DNA from: Arthrobacter sp. CDRTa11
GTDB taxonomy: Bacteria; Actinomycetota; Actinomycetes; Actinomycetales; Micrococcaceae
Length of the DNA stretch: 64,000 bases
Assembly (NCBI RefSeq): GCF_026427775.1
Contig: NZ_CP044532.1
Location: 3,410,001-3,474,000, forward strand
Reading direction: 5' to 3'
Positions 30,481 through 40,034 of the stretch are shown here, piece by piece; position 1 is the stretch's first letter, and each line of letters starts with the position of its first letter. The notes below the pieces were generated by a model, which saw only the letters and a program-made list of their open reading frames with translations, was not told the DNA's origin and did not search any database. Both the position numbers and the translations under genes were made by a program.

Positions 30481-31295
30481 CAGGCCATCTCCGCTGCGGT
30501 GGCGGGGACTTCTGCATGATGGTGGGTGGTTGCATCCGGCAACCCGACGACGACGATGCGTCCGTTGGCGTGGATAACCTCAACGTGGCTGCCATAGAGG
30601 TCCGACAGCACCGCGGTGGTCATGACCTCCTCCGGTGTCCCCACTTTGAACCGGCCTCCGGCGAGGTAGAGCACACGGTCCACGTAGTCGATGATGGGGT
30701 TGATTTCGTGCGTGACGAAGACCACTGCACTGTTTTGGTCGTGGCACTGTTTGTTGATCAGCGCGCTCACTGCCTGCTGGTGGTGCAGGTCCAGGGACAA
30801 CAGTGGCTCGTCGCAGAGCAGGACCTTGGGATCCGTGGCGAGGGCCTGGGCAACGCGGAGCCGCTGCTGTTCGCCGCCTGAGAGTTGCCCCACCGGCACC
30901 TTGGCGTAGTCGCTCGCTCCAACGAGTTCCAGGAGTTCATCTATCCTGCTGTTTGCCTTGGAGGCTGCCAGGCGCAGTCCCCAGCGGTGGCCATCCACCC
31001 CCAGCCCCACCAGGTCACGGGCCCGCATGGGGGTATCAGGGGAAAAAGACTTCTGCTGGGGGATATAACCAATCAGTTTGCTTCCCCGCTCCACCGGGTG
31101 GCCGCCTAGCGTGGCGTTCCCTGCATGCAGGTCCTGAAGGCCAAGGAGCACCTTGAGGAAACTTGTCTTCCCACTGCCGTTAGGTCCAAGCACGGCGAAG
31201 AACTCACCAGGCCTGATGTCCAGGTTGAGATCCTCCCAGAGCGCCCGTTTGCCGAACTTCAGGGACGCCCCGCGGAGGCTCACCACTGGTTTCAA
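30480..31295 (-). CDS. znuC: Zinc ABC transporter ATP-binding protein
   Basis: 271-residue ATPase. Walker A LGPNGSGKTSFLKV, Q-loop YIPQQKSF, signature [16 protein letters not shown], Walker B VLLCDEPLLSLDL, and H-loop FVTHEINPI. The start is TTG at 31295, directly after the znuA TAG with GGAG 9 bp upstream; GTG at 31286 is the alternative. Between znuA and znuB in one transcript. Confidence 0.95.
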   Translation of the reverse strand: MKPVVSLRGASLKFGKRALWEDLNLDIRPGEFFAVLGPNGSGKTSFLKVLLGLQDLHAGNATLGGHPVERGSKLIGYIPQQKSFSPDTPMRARDLVGLGVDGHRWGLRLAASKANSRIDELLELVGASDYAKVPVGQLSGGEQQRLRVAQALATDPKVLLCDEPLLSLDLHHQQAVSALINKQCHDQNSAVVFVTHEINPIIDYVDRVLYLAGGRFKVGTPEEVMTTAVLSDLYGSHVEVIHANGRIVVVGLPDATTHHHAEVPATAAEMA

Positions 31296-32318
31296 CTATT
31301 TTTTCTCCAAAACTTTGCTGACGTTGTCAACATTGTCCGTCATCCACTGCAGGTACGTCTTGCCCTCGGGCAGTGTTTCGCTGAAGTCGATCACGGGAAC
31401 ACCGGCCGCTTCGGCCGCCTTCTTGAGCGCTTCAGTCTGCGGGCCCTCTGTTTGATCGTTGTATGCGAGGAAACGAATGTCTTTTGAACCGGCCAGGTCC
31501 GTTGCTGCCTTGAGCACTGCCGGCGGGACGTCGGTTCCTTCCTCGATAGCGGCACTGTAATCGGCCGGCGTCTGGTTCTCCAGCCCTGCCGCCTCCAGCA
31601 GGTACAGCGGGACAGGTTCAGTAACTGCTACAGGTGCCCCCGCTCCCCCGGCCGCCTTGAGCGCTGCGAGCTTGGCAGCGAGTCCATCCAGGCTTGACTT
31701 GAAGGTGTCGGCATTCGCCGTGAAGGTGGCTGCGGACCCGGGCTCGAGTTCGCCGAGCTTGGCTGCGAGGGCATCGGCCAGCTTGCCCATTGCATCCAGG
31801 CTGTACCACACGTGTTCGTTGAATTCGCCATGCTCGTCGTGCCCGTGCTCATCAGCAGGCTCGGTGGCCGCGGCGCCTGTGGCCGGGGCATCACTGGCCG
31901 GGGCATGATCAGCCTCTTCCTCCGGCGCCAGGCCCGAGATTTCGACCGCAGTCAGGATGCTCTCATGGGAAATATTGCTGTCCTCGGCCATCTTGTCGAC
32001 GAAGCCGTCGTAGCCGCCACCATTTTCAATCACCAGGTCTGCCTTTGAAACAACCAGCCGGTCCTGCGCCGTTGCCTCGTAGGAGTGCGGGTCCTGGCTG
32101 GTCTTGGTGATAATGGCGGATACGTTGACTTTATCGCCGCCGACAGAGCGGGCGATGTCGCCGTAGACGTTGGTGGACGCGACAATGTCTATCAAGCCCT
32201 CAGAAGGCGAAGTGGACGATGCTGACGATGCTTCACCACCCGGACCGCAGGCGGTGAGCAAAAGGCTCAGGCCTGCGAGGGCGGCCACGGATGTGCGGGC
32301 GGCGGCAGAACGGCGCAC
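31296..32318 (-). CDS. znuA: Zinc ABC transporter substrate-binding lipoprotein
   Basis: 340-residue extracytoplasmic zinc-binding protein. Lipobox LLTAC near residue 24; early metal-ligand segment SQDPHSYEATAQDR; an acidic, His-rich loop (about 133-170, including ADEHGHDEHGEFNEHVWYS) typical of zinc-specific ZnuA; and the C-terminal LAYNDQTEGPQTEAL region. GTG start at 32318, 58 bp from the Zur box. First gene of znuACB. Confidence 0.95.
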   Translation of the reverse strand: MRRSAAARTSVAALAGLSLLLTACGPGGEASSASSTSPSEGLIDIVASTNVYGDIARSVGGDKVNVSAIITKTSQDPHSYEATAQDRLVVSKADLVIENGGGYDGFVDKMAEDSNISHESILTAVEISGLAPEEEADHAPASDAPATGAAATEPADEHGHDEHGEFNEHVWYSLDAMGKLADALAAKLGELEPGSAATFTANADTFKSSLDGLAAKLAALKAAGGAGAPVAVTEPVPLYLLEAAGLENQTPADYSAAIEEGTDVPPAVLKAATDLAGSKDIRFLAYNDQTEGPQTEALKKAAEAAGVPVIDFSETLPEGKTYLQWMTDNVDNVSKVLEKK

Positions 32319-32375
32319 GAAAACCTCAAATCTGTTTAGGGGGATGGACTTCTACGTCTTGGGAGAGTCTAACCC

Positions 32376-32400
32376 CTAAATGGGAATGATTCCTATTTAG
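32376..32400. promoter_or_regulatory. Zur box upstream of znuA
   Basis: Near-perfect 25-bp palindrome centred at 32388: left half CTAAAT then GGAAT, right half ATTCC then ATTTAG, with single unpaired bases between blocks. Position, AT-rich core and symmetry fit a Fur-family (Zur) operator controlling znuACB. The minus-strand znuA promoter should overlap it. Confidence 0.88.
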
Positions 32401-32417
32401 GGAGCAGCCCGGCATGG

Positions 32418-33488
32418 TCATTCTCCGTTGGGCTGGCCGAGCCTCCTGATCCCCGTCGCCTGGGTTGCATCCCGGATCTCACCCACAAGCTGCTCAATGA
32501 TGTCTTCGAGGAACAGCACGCCTTGGGTCTGACCGTCACGGCCTATGACCCGGGCGAGATGCGAGCCTGTACGCTGCATGACGGACATCGCCTGTTCGAT
32601 CTCGTCATCAAGCGCGAGGTTCGCCAATGAGCGGATCCGGCTTTCAGCAATGGGATGCTGATAATCCGCGTCAGGAATGGACAGCACGTCCTTTACGTGG
32701 AGGTAGCCGGCCAGCATGCTGTCGTCATCCAGCATGGGGAACCTGGAGAAGCCGGTCCTGCTGACTGCCTTCTCAAACTCCACCGGAGTGGTGGCCGCTT
32801 TCAGCATAACCAGGTTGTCCAGCGGCACCATGATGTCCGAGGCCGTGTGCTCGGAGAATTCCAACGCACCGGTAATGAGCCCGGCGTCATCGTCCACCAG
32901 CCCGTGGCGTGTGGACTCCTGGACAATGGACTGGACTTCTTCGAGCGTGAAGGACGAGTTCACCTCATCCTTGGGCTCAATCCGCATGAGCTTCAGGATG
33001 TGGTTCGCGGACCAGTTAAGCGCCACGATTGCGGGCTTCACCAGACGGGCAACGAACATCAGCGGCGGCGCCAGGAACAGCGCAGCCTTGTCTGCAACTG
33101 ATACCGAGATGTTCTTCGGAACCATCTCGCCGAAGGTCACGTGCAGGAACGTCACCAGCATCAAGGCAATCGCAAAAGCCACAACGTCCGCCATCTCCAC
33201 CGGCAACCCCAGCATTTCCAGCGGTGCGGCCATCAGGTGATGGATGGCGGGCTCTGCCACCTGGAGGATCAGCAGTGAACAAACAGTGATACCCAGCTGG
33301 GCGCAGGCGAGCATCAGCGACACATTTTCCATGGCACGCAACGTGGTCTGGGCGCGCTTGGAGCCTGCCTCGGCCAGGGGTTCGATCTGGCTGCGCCGTG
33401 CGGACATCACCGCGAACTCGGCAGCAACAAAAAAAGCGTTGCCGAGCAGGAGGATAACCAGCCAGAAAATTCCTTCCCAGTCGCTCAT
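32418..33488 (-). CDS. CNNM/HlyC-CorC-family membrane protein (second of pair)
   Basis: 356 residues: N-terminal CNNM/DUF21 transmembrane domain (about 1-190, with FFVAAEFAVMSARRS and GEMVPKNISV), then a CBS pair (about 205-335, e.g. SDIMVPLDNLVMLKA and VLFLEDIIEQLVGEIRD). The family is linked to Mg/Co transport or resistance. It lacks the C-terminal CorC_HlyC domain present in its neighbour. ATG 33488 overlaps the partner stop by 4 bp. Confidence 0.9.
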   Translation of the reverse strand: MSDWEGIFWLVILLLGNAFFVAAEFAVMSARRSQIEPLAEAGSKRAQTTLRAMENVSLMLACAQLGITVCSLLILQVAEPAIHHLMAAPLEMLGLPVEMADVVAFAIALMLVTFLHVTFGEMVPKNISVSVADKAALFLAPPLMFVARLVKPAIVALNWSANHILKLMRIEPKDEVNSSFTLEEVQSIVQESTRHGLVDDDAGLITGALEFSEHTASDIMVPLDNLVMLKAATTPVEFEKAVSRTGFSRFPMLDDDSMLAGYLHVKDVLSIPDADYQHPIAESRIRSLANLALDDEIEQAMSVMQRTGSHLARVIGRDGQTQGVLFLEDIIEQLVGEIRDATQATGIRRLGQPNGE

Positions 33489-34816
33489 GGTGCGGTCCTC
33501 TCCGGGCCTTCATCAGCGTCCGGCGCGGCGGGTTGGAAGCAGATCCTGTCGATGCGTCGTCCATCCATCCTGGTAACACTCAATGTTCCGCCGCCCACTG
33601 GCACGGTGTCCCCAACAGTGGCGATGCGGCCAAGTTCGCTCATTACATAGCCGCCAACCGTCTCATAGGCGGACTCATCAGGAACGCTCAGGCCGGGAAT
33701 CTGTTCGGACAGTTCATCCGGACGCAGCAGCCCAGGAAAGTACCAGTCCCCGGACGCACTCTGGAGGAGACCGGGCCGAACTTTGTCGTGCTCGTCTGCA
33801 ACTTCGCCCACGATTTCCTCAACAAGGTCTTCGAGGGTGGCGATGCCGGCCGTTCCGCCGTATTCGTCCAGCACGACGGCGAGCTGCAGGTTTCCCTCGC
33901 GGAGTTCCGCGAGGAGGGCATCCAGATGGATGGTTTCCGGCACCCTGAGGACGTCGGTCATGATGGCGCCTGCTTCCAGGTTGGGCCGCCGGTCCCACGG
34001 CACAGCCACAGCCTTTTTGACATGCACCAGTCCCCTGATGTCGTCGGAGGACTCGCCAATGACCGGGAACCGGGAGTATCCCGTGCGCCGCGCAGCGTCC
34101 AGGATGTCCGAGATCGGCTGGTCGGCGTCGATGGTCTCCACACGGATCCGCGGCGTCATGACGTCGGCAGCCGTCCGGGCCGAGAAATTCAGCGTCCTGG
34201 CCACAAAGTTGGCCGTGCCGGCGTCGAGCGTTCCCATGGCGGCGGAACGCCGTACCAGTGAGGCAAGCTCGGCGGGTGTCCTGGCCCCTGAAATTTCTTC
34301 CTTGGCTTCAAGCCCGAACACGTTCAGGACCTTATTGGAGAAGCCGTTCAGCACCAGGATGGCGGGCTTGAAAAGGGCGGTGAAAACAAGCTGCGGCCTG
34401 GCCAGCGCTTTGCCTACGGGAAACGACAACGCGATGGCCATGTTTTTGGGCACCAGTTCGCCCAGCAGCATGGAGAGCAGGGTTGCCAGCGCCATGGCGA
34501 TCACCAGGGAAATGGATGCTGCTGCGACGCCGGGAATACCTAGGGCAACCAGCGGGCCTTCCAGCAGCCTGCCGACGGACGGTTCCATCACGTAGCCGGT
34601 CAGCAGTGTGGTGAGTGTGATGCCAAGCTGGCAGCTGGAGAGCTGGGTGGAAAGGGACTTCAGGCATTTGAGCAGAGGAACGGCACCGGTATCACCGTTG
34701 TCGATGGCCCGCTGGACCGTCGCCTGGTCCAAAGCAATGAGGGAAAATTCGACGGCGACAAAAAAACCGGTGCCGGCGATCAGCAGGAAACCTGCTGCGA
34801 GAAGTAACCACTCCAT
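33485..34816 (-). CDS. CNNM/HlyC-CorC-family membrane protein (first of pair)
   Basis: 443 residues: CNNM transmembrane domain (FFVAVEFSLIALDQA near 19, GELVPKNMAIAL near 118), two CBS motifs (ADVMTPRIRVETIDAD near 215; LDEYGGTAGIATLEDLVEEIVGE near 315), and a CorC_HlyC transporter-associated domain at the C-terminus (about 345-425). Paired genes of this type are common in Actinobacteria and may form a heterodimer. ATG 34816. Confidence 0.92.
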   Translation of the reverse strand: MEWLLLAAGFLLIAGTGFFVAVEFSLIALDQATVQRAIDNGDTGAVPLLKCLKSLSTQLSSCQLGITLTTLLTGYVMEPSVGRLLEGPLVALGIPGVAAASISLVIAMALATLLSMLLGELVPKNMAIALSFPVGKALARPQLVFTALFKPAILVLNGFSNKVLNVFGLEAKEEISGARTPAELASLVRRSAAMGTLDAGTANFVARTLNFSARTAADVMTPRIRVETIDADQPISDILDAARRTGYSRFPVIGESSDDIRGLVHVKKAVAVPWDRRPNLEAGAIMTDVLRVPETIHLDALLAELREGNLQLAVVLDEYGGTAGIATLEDLVEEIVGEVADEHDKVRPGLLQSASGDWYFPGLLRPDELSEQIPGLSVPDESAYETVGGYVMSELGRIATVGDTVPVGGGTLSVTRMDGRRIDRICFQPAAPDADEGPERTAP

Positions 34817-35378
34817 TCAGCAACCCGCCCTGAAAGTCAGGGACAAGCGGGGAATCCAGGTGGTGTGAAGGATCTGGGCGGCGGGCCGCTTCCGGGGGAA
34901 ACTGCCCGGCGGAGGATGGTCAGCCGAAGCCGACGGTGTTTCCATAGAGGCTCCACGGGCCAGGACCGGCGGAGAGTGATGGGCGCGCGTTCGGGGTTTG
35001 CCGGCTCTGCGGGTGGACTGTGCGGCGCTGTTCTTCGTGCTCCGCTGACAGCCCCCAGGCCGGCACCTAGATTTACTGTCCATAAGAGTTTCAGTCTACA
35101 GGAGCAGATTGCTGCCCCCGCGTGCTGTGCAGTCGGGGTGTGCAGTGGTGCTCTGCGGCACCTGCGGATTTTCGTTCGCAGCAGCTTCAGGCACGCCATA
35201 TTCCACATTCTTGGCGTCACTTCATGATTTGGGTCACCCTTATTGGCAGTTAGCGCAAGATGCTCATTAGACTGGCAAAGGTCTGGGTTCAGAGGACGCA
35301 GAGAACTGGTTCGGATGTTGTGCTGAGGCACCGTGGCGGCCAGAGGGAAATCAAACTCATGGAAGAGGCGTATTTCAA
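34817..35378. other. Long intergenic region upstream of divergent CNNM and kgd genes
   Basis: About 560 bp with no convincing gene: the ORFs present lack ribosome sites and family features. It must carry the kgd promoter and leader. A weak candidate (TTGGCA near 35243 and TAGACT near 35268) has a long spacer. I see no riboswitch fold or strong terminator. Confidence 0.5.
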
Positions 35379-38300
35379 GTGCCAGAGCAGCCTAGCCACC
35401 GTCTACCAGAGGAATTTGGCGGAAATGAGTGGCTCGTTGACGAACTGTACGAGCAGTACCAAAAGGACAAGAATGCTGTGGATGCCAAATGGTGGCCACT
35501 GTTTGAATCCTTCGACTCGGGCAGCGATTCTTCTTCCAACGGGAATTCGCCCCTCGCGGTCGCCCACCCCCCTACCCGTGAAATGCCTGCCGTAGCTCCG
35601 GCCCAGGCCCCCGCAGCTCCGGCACCGGCGCCGGCAGCGCAGCCTGCCGCATCCGCTCCCGCTCCGGCACCTGCACAGGCACCCGCACCGGCAAAGAAGG
35701 CCCCTGCAACTATTGCCCGGGACGGCGCAAAGATAGCCGAGCCCGGAACCGGATCACAGCCGATCCCCGCGCAGCTCCCCAAAAATGTCAAAGCGCCCAC
35801 GGCGCCCGAAGAGGACGTTGTCTCAGTCCTCCGCGGCCCGGCTAAAGCCATCGCCTCGAACATGGTCACCAGCCTGGAGGTGCCCACCGCCACCAGCGTG
35901 AGGGCCATCCCGGCAAAGCTGCTGATCGACAACCGTGTTGTCATCAACTCCAACCTGGCCCGCGCACGCGGCGGCAAGGTGTCCTTCACCCACCTCATCG
36001 GTTATGCCGTCATCCGGGCCCTGTCGCAGTTCCCGTCCATGAACGTCTACTACGACGAAGTGGACGGCAAGCCCGTTGCGGTCCAGCCTGCACACGTAAA
36101 CTTCGGCATCGCCATTGACATGCCCAAGCCTGATGGAACGCGCCTGCTGATGGTGCCCAACATCAAGAAGGCAGAGACGCTTAACTTCTCTGAGTTCTGG
36201 CACACCTACGAAGACCTCATCAAGCGCGCCCGTGCCGGCAAACTAACAGCCGACGACCACTCCGGCACCACGGTATCCCTGACCAACCCCGGCGGCATCG
36301 GCACGGTGCACTCCGTGCCGCGGCTTTCCAAGGGACAGGCCGCCATCATCGGCGTCGGTGCCCTGGACTACCCTGCCGAGTTCCAGGGCGCCAGCGAAAA
36401 GATCATTGCGCACAACGCCATCAGCAAGGTCCTCACGCTGACGTCAACCTATGACCACCGTGTCATCCAGGGAGCCGGCAGCGGCGAGTTCCTGAAGCTT
36501 GTCCACCAGCTGCTGCTCGGCGCGCAGAACTTCTATGACGAGATCTTCGAGTCCCTGCGCATTCCGTACGAGCCCGTGCGCTGGAGCCCGGACCTGCAGG
36601 TGGACCCATCTGACCAGATCAACAAGGTCGCCCGGATCCAGCAGCTCATCCACTCCTACCGTGTGCGCGGACACCTGATGGCGGATACCGATCCGCTCGA
36701 GTACGTCCAGCGCAAACACCCGGACCTTGACGTGCTGACCTATGGGCTGACCCTGTGGGACCTGGACCGCGAATGGCCCACCGGCGGCTTTGGCGGCAAG
36801 CCCGTGCTGAAGTTCCGCGACATCCTGGCCGTGCTCCGCGATGCCTACTGCCGCACCACCGGCATCGAATACATGCACATCCAGGAGCCCGAGGAACGCA
36901 AGTGGTTCCAGGATCAGCTGGAGCACCCGTACTCCAAGCCCACCCGCGAAGAACAGCTCCGTATCGTCTCCAAGCTGAACGCGGCCGAGGCCTTCGAGAC
37001 GTTCCTGCAGACCAAGTTCGTGGGCCAGAAGCGCTTCTCGCTCGAAGGCGGCGAGTCCTTGATTCCGCTTCTGGACGCCATCATGTCCGACGCCGCGGAC
37101 GACGGCCTGGACGAAGTGGCCATCGGCATGGCCCACCGCGGCCGACTGAATGTTCTCACCAACATCGCCGGCAAGACCTACGCCCAGGTCTTCCGTGAAT
37201 TCGAAGGCACCCAGGATCCACGCTCCGTGCAGGGATCAGGTGACGTCAAGTACCACCTCGGCACCGAAGGCACCTTCACCTCGGATAACGGCAAGGAGAC
37301 CAAGGTCTACCTGGCTGCCAACCCGTCCCACCTTGAGGCTGTGGACCCCGTGCTGGAAGGCATTGTCCGCGCCAAGCAGGACCGACTGGATCAGGGCGAG
37401 GCGTTCCCCGTGCTGCCCATCATGGTCCACGGAGACGCCGCCTTCGCCGGTCAGGGCGTGGTGGCTGAGACCCTGAACCTTTCCCAGCTGCGCGGCTACC
37501 GCACCGGCGGCACCATCCACGTGGTGGTTAACAACCAGGTCGGCTTCACCACCGCACCTTCATCATCACGGTCCTCGACGTACTCCACGGACGTCGCCAA
37601 GATGATCCAGGCCCCCGTGTTCCATGTGAACGGTGACGACCCCGAGGCGGTAGTCCGCATCGGGCAGCTCGCTTACGAGTTCCGCCAGCGTTTCCACAAG
37701 GACGTTGTCATCGACATGGTGTGCTACCGCCGCCGTGGCCACAACGAGGGTGATGACCCCTCGATGACCCAGCCCCTGATGTACAACCTGATCGAAGCCA
37801 AGCGCTCCGTGCGGAAGCTGTACACCGAGTCGCTGATCGGTCGTGGCGACATCACCGAAGAAGAAGCCGAGCAGCTGCTCCGCGACTACCAGGAGCGCCT
37901 GGAGCGGGTCTTTGCCGAGACCCACGCGGCCCAGACGTCACCCATCCCGATCATCACGGCCGACTCCGCCGCGGTATCGGACATCGAGCGTCCCATCGCC
38001 CAGCAGTCCGACTCCGGGTCCAATGCGCCGGCGTCCACCGCCATCTCCCCTGAAACCCTGGCCCGCATCGGCAAGGCGCACGTTGAAATCCCCGACGGTT
38101 TCACTGTCCACGCAAAGCTCAAGCAACTGCTCGAGAAGCGCGAACAGATGTCACGCGAAGGCGGCATCGACTGGGGCTTTGGCGAGATTGCGGCGTTCGG
38201 ATCCCTCATCATGGAAGGCGTCCCCGTGCGCCTGGCCGGGCAGGACTCCCGCCGTGGAACGTTCGTTCAGCGCCACGCTGTCTTCCACGACCGCGCCAAC

Positions 38301-39188
38301 GGCAACGAATGGCTGCCGCTGGGCCACCTCTCGGACAACCAGGCCAAGCTCTGGATCTACGATTCCCTGCTGTCCGAATATGCGGCAATGGGCTTCGAAT
38401 ACGGCTACTCCGTCGAACGTCCCGATGCGCTCGTCCTGTGGGAGGCGCAGTTCGGTGACTTTGTCAACGGCGCGCAGACCATCATCGATGAGTTCATCTC
38501 CTCCGCAGAACAGAAGTGGGGCCAGCGGTCCTCCCTGGTGCTGATGCTGCCGCACGGCTATGAAGGCCAGGGCCCGGACCACTCCTCGGCGCGGATCGAA
38601 CGATTCCTGCAGATGTGTGCGGAAGAAAACATGATCGTCGCCAACCCCACGACGGCGGCATCCCACTTCCACCTGCTGCGCCGCCAGGCGTACAGCCGCC
38701 CCCGCAAGCCGCTGATCATCTTCACTCCGAAGCAGTTGCTCCGCCTCAAGGGCGCGGCTTCCTCCGTGGAGGACTTCACCACCGGCAGCTTCCGCACCGT
38801 TATCGGTGACCATGAGCAGCTGGCGGCGGACGCCGTCGAACGCGTCCTGCTGGTCTCCGGCCGCCTCTACTACGATCTCCTGTCCACCCGGCAGAAGACG
38901 GAGGACAAGACGACGGCGATCGTCCGCGTGGAGCAGCTCTACCCGCTGCCGCACGCGGAGATCGCGGCGGAGCTTGCCAAGTACCCGAACGCGGAAGTGG
39001 TGTGGGCCCAGGACGAGCCTGCCAACCAGGGGCCGTGGCCGTTTATGGGGCTTAACCTCCCGGGCGCGCTTGACCGTGCCGTCCGGCTGGTATCCCGTCC
39101 CGCTTCGGCCTCTACGGCTGCCGGCTCCATGAAGCGGCACGCGGCCGAGCAGGATTCGCTCCTGAAGCAGGCATTTGCACGGAAGTAG
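35379..39188 (+). CDS. kgd: Multifunctional 2-oxoglutarate metabolism enzyme (E1/E2-like, OdhA/Kgd type)
   Basis: 1269-residue fusion typical of Actinobacteria. N-terminal segment as in E1 (FGGNEWLVDELYEQYQKDKNAVD), a Pro/Ala-rich linker (about 65-110), an E2-like acyltransferase catalytic domain with DHRVIQGAGSGEF, then the ThDP-dependent E1o domain (MAHRGRLNVLTNI and the Mg/ThDP site RRRGHNEGDDPS) and the C-terminal transketolase-like part. No lipoyl domain. It acts in the hybrid PDH/ODH complex of the TCA cycle and is usually inhibited by the FHA protein OdhI/GarA. GTG start at 35379. Confidence 0.96.
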   Translation: MPEQPSHRLPEEFGGNEWLVDELYEQYQKDKNAVDAKWWPLFESFDSGSDSSSNGNSPLAVAHPPTREMPAVAPAQAPAAPAPAPAAQPAASAPAPAPAQAPAPAKKAPATIARDGAKIAEPGTGSQPIPAQLPKNVKAPTAPEEDVVSVLRGPAKAIASNMVTSLEVPTATSVRAIPAKLLIDNRVVINSNLARARGGKVSFTHLIGYAVIRALSQFPSMNVYYDEVDGKPVAVQPAHVNFGIAIDMPKPDGTRLLMVPNIKKAETLNFSEFWHTYEDLIKRARAGKLTADDHSGTTVSLTNPGGIGTVHSVPRLSKGQAAIIGVGALDYPAEFQGASEKIIAHNAISKVLTLTSTYDHRVIQGAGSGEFLKLVHQLLLGAQNFYDEIFESLRIPYEPVRWSPDLQVDPSDQINKVARIQQLIHSYRVRGHLMADTDPLEYVQRKHPDLDVLTYGLTLWDLDREWPTGGFGGKPVLKFRDILAVLRDAYCRTTGIEYMHIQEPEERKWFQDQLEHPYSKPTREEQLRIVSKLNAAEAFETFLQTKFVGQKRFSLEGGESLIPLLDAIMSDAADDGLDEVAIGMAHRGRLNVLTNIAGKTYAQVFREFEGTQDPRSVQGSGDVKYHLGTEGTFTSDNGKETKVYLAANPSHLEAVDPVLEGIVRAKQDRLDQGEAFPVLPIMVHGDAAFAGQGVVAETLNLSQLRGYRTGGTIHVVVNNQVGFTTAPSSSRSSTYSTDVAKMIQAPVFHVNGDDPEAVVRIGQLAYEFRQRFHKDVVIDMVCYRRRGHNEGDDPSMTQPLMYNLIEAKRSVRKLYTESLIGRGDITEEEAEQLLRDYQERLERVFAETHAAQTSPIPIITADSAAVSDIERPIAQQSDSGSNAPASTAISPETLARIGKAHVEIPDGFTVHAKLKQLLEKREQMSREGGIDWGFGEIAAFGSLIMEGVPVRLAGQDSRRGTFVQRHAVFHDRANGNEWLPLGHLSDNQAKLWIYDSLLSEYAAMGFEYGYSVERPDALVLWEAQFGDFVNGAQTIIDEFISSAEQKWGQRSSLVLMLPHGYEGQGPDHSSARIERFLQMCAEENMIVANPTTAASHFHLLRRQAYSRPRKPLIIFTPKQLLRLKGAASSVEDFTTGSFRTVIGDHEQLAADAVERVLLVSGRLYYDLLSTRQKTEDKTTAIVRVEQLYPLPHAEIAAELAKYPNAEVVWAQDEPANQGPWPFMGLNLPGALDRAVRLVSRPASASTAAGSMKRHAAEQDSLLKQAFARK

Positions 39189-39196
39189 CCACGAGG

Positions 39197-39246
39197 CTGC
39201 CCGGCCGGACGTCGAAATACCAGACTCCGGCCGGGCAGTTCTGTTT
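39197..39246 (+). terminator. Intrinsic terminator after kgd
   Basis: Perfect 12-bp stem (CTGCCCGGCCGG / CCGGCCGGGCAG) with an 18-nt loop followed by a T-rich tail (TTCTGTTT), 9 bp after the kgd stop. Confidence 0.9.
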
Positions 39247-39338
39247 AATGGGGGGTGGGCCGCTTCCCGGAAACGGTCCGGCAGCAGCAGATGCGGGCTA
39301 CGCGTCATGTCATTCAGCACTGAAGTAAAGAGGAATCC

Positions 39339-39938
39339 GTGGAAGACAGGAAGCTGCGCATCGCAGCTGTTGGAGATGAACTGCTGGCCGGGCTTGGGGA
39401 TCCCAGGGCACTCGGCTGGCTGGGCCGCGTTTTGGCCCGCACTCCCCAGGATGGCGTGGAACTGGAAAGCTATGCCCTCCCCTGCCCGCAGGAGGGAACG
39501 GAAGGGTTGGCAGCCCGCTGGCTGGAGGAGGCCGGACGCCGGTTCGGTGACCAGCACGAGAACCGCCTCGTGATTGGACTGTCCGGCCGGGACATTGAAT
39601 TCGGCCTTTCCACTGCACGCAGCCGGCTCAACCTGGCAAATATCCTGGATTCGGCATCGCAAAACAGGATTGAAGTCTTTGTGGTGGGGCCGCCCCCCAC
39701 CCTGGACCCGGCACAAAACCGGCGCCTTGGCGAGCTGAATACTGCCTTCGCCGATGTGACCACCCGCCGCAAACACCTTTACGTGGACACGTTCTCTCCA
39801 CTGGTCAACCATGAGCAGTGGCGGCAGGACCTCGCCGCTAACAGCGGAACCCCCGGACAGGCGGGGTATGGCCTCATGGCGTGGCTGGTCCTGCATCGCG
39901 GCTGGTTCCAATGGCTCAAAATGGACGCTCCGGCCTAA
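39339..39938 (+). CDS. SGNH/GDSL-hydrolase-fold protein lacking the canonical catalytic residues
   Basis: 199 residues in the SGNH layout: block I reads VGDELLAGLGDPRALGW where GDS is expected (Ser replaced by Glu), block III is GLSGRDIEFG in place of GxND, and the C-terminal block V DxxH is not found (NSGTPGQAGYGLMAWLVLH). The family resemblance is real, but ordinary esterase activity is doubtful. GTG start at 39339 after AAAGAGGA. It follows the kgd terminator and is transcribed separately. Confidence 0.75.
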   Translation: MEDRKLRIAAVGDELLAGLGDPRALGWLGRVLARTPQDGVELESYALPCPQEGTEGLAARWLEEAGRRFGDQHENRLVIGLSGRDIEFGLSTARSRLNLANILDSASQNRIEVFVVGPPPTLDPAQNRRLGELNTAFADVTTRRKHLYVDTFSPLVNHEQWRQDLAANSGTPGQAGYGLMAWLVLHRGWFQWLKMDAPA

Positions 39939-39955
39939 GCGGCCACTTCGGCAGT

Positions 39956-40020
39956 TCGCGATATATCTTGACCTACTCCTGCTCCCGTTATAAGTTGGCC
40001 TAAGACACGATATATCGCGA
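39956..40020. promoter_or_regulatory. Promoter flanked by a perfect 12-bp inverted repeat, probable PadR operators
   Basis: TCGCGATATATC at 39956-39967 and its exact reverse complement GATATATCGCGA at 40009-40020 bracket a promoter-like pair (TTGACC 39968-39973 and TATAAG 39989-39994, spacer 15). The downstream copy contains the self-palindrome CGATATATCG, in the style of PadR operators. The gene pair below encodes a PadR regulator, so autoregulation is the likely use. Confidence 0.8.
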
Positions 40021-40034
40021 TCTTGGAGGAACCA

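Noticed and set aside
34817..35083. 88-codon minus-strand ORF ending directly before the CNNM start
   Set aside because: No ribosome site, no recognisable domain, very Arg/Pro/Ser-rich; more likely untranslated leader.
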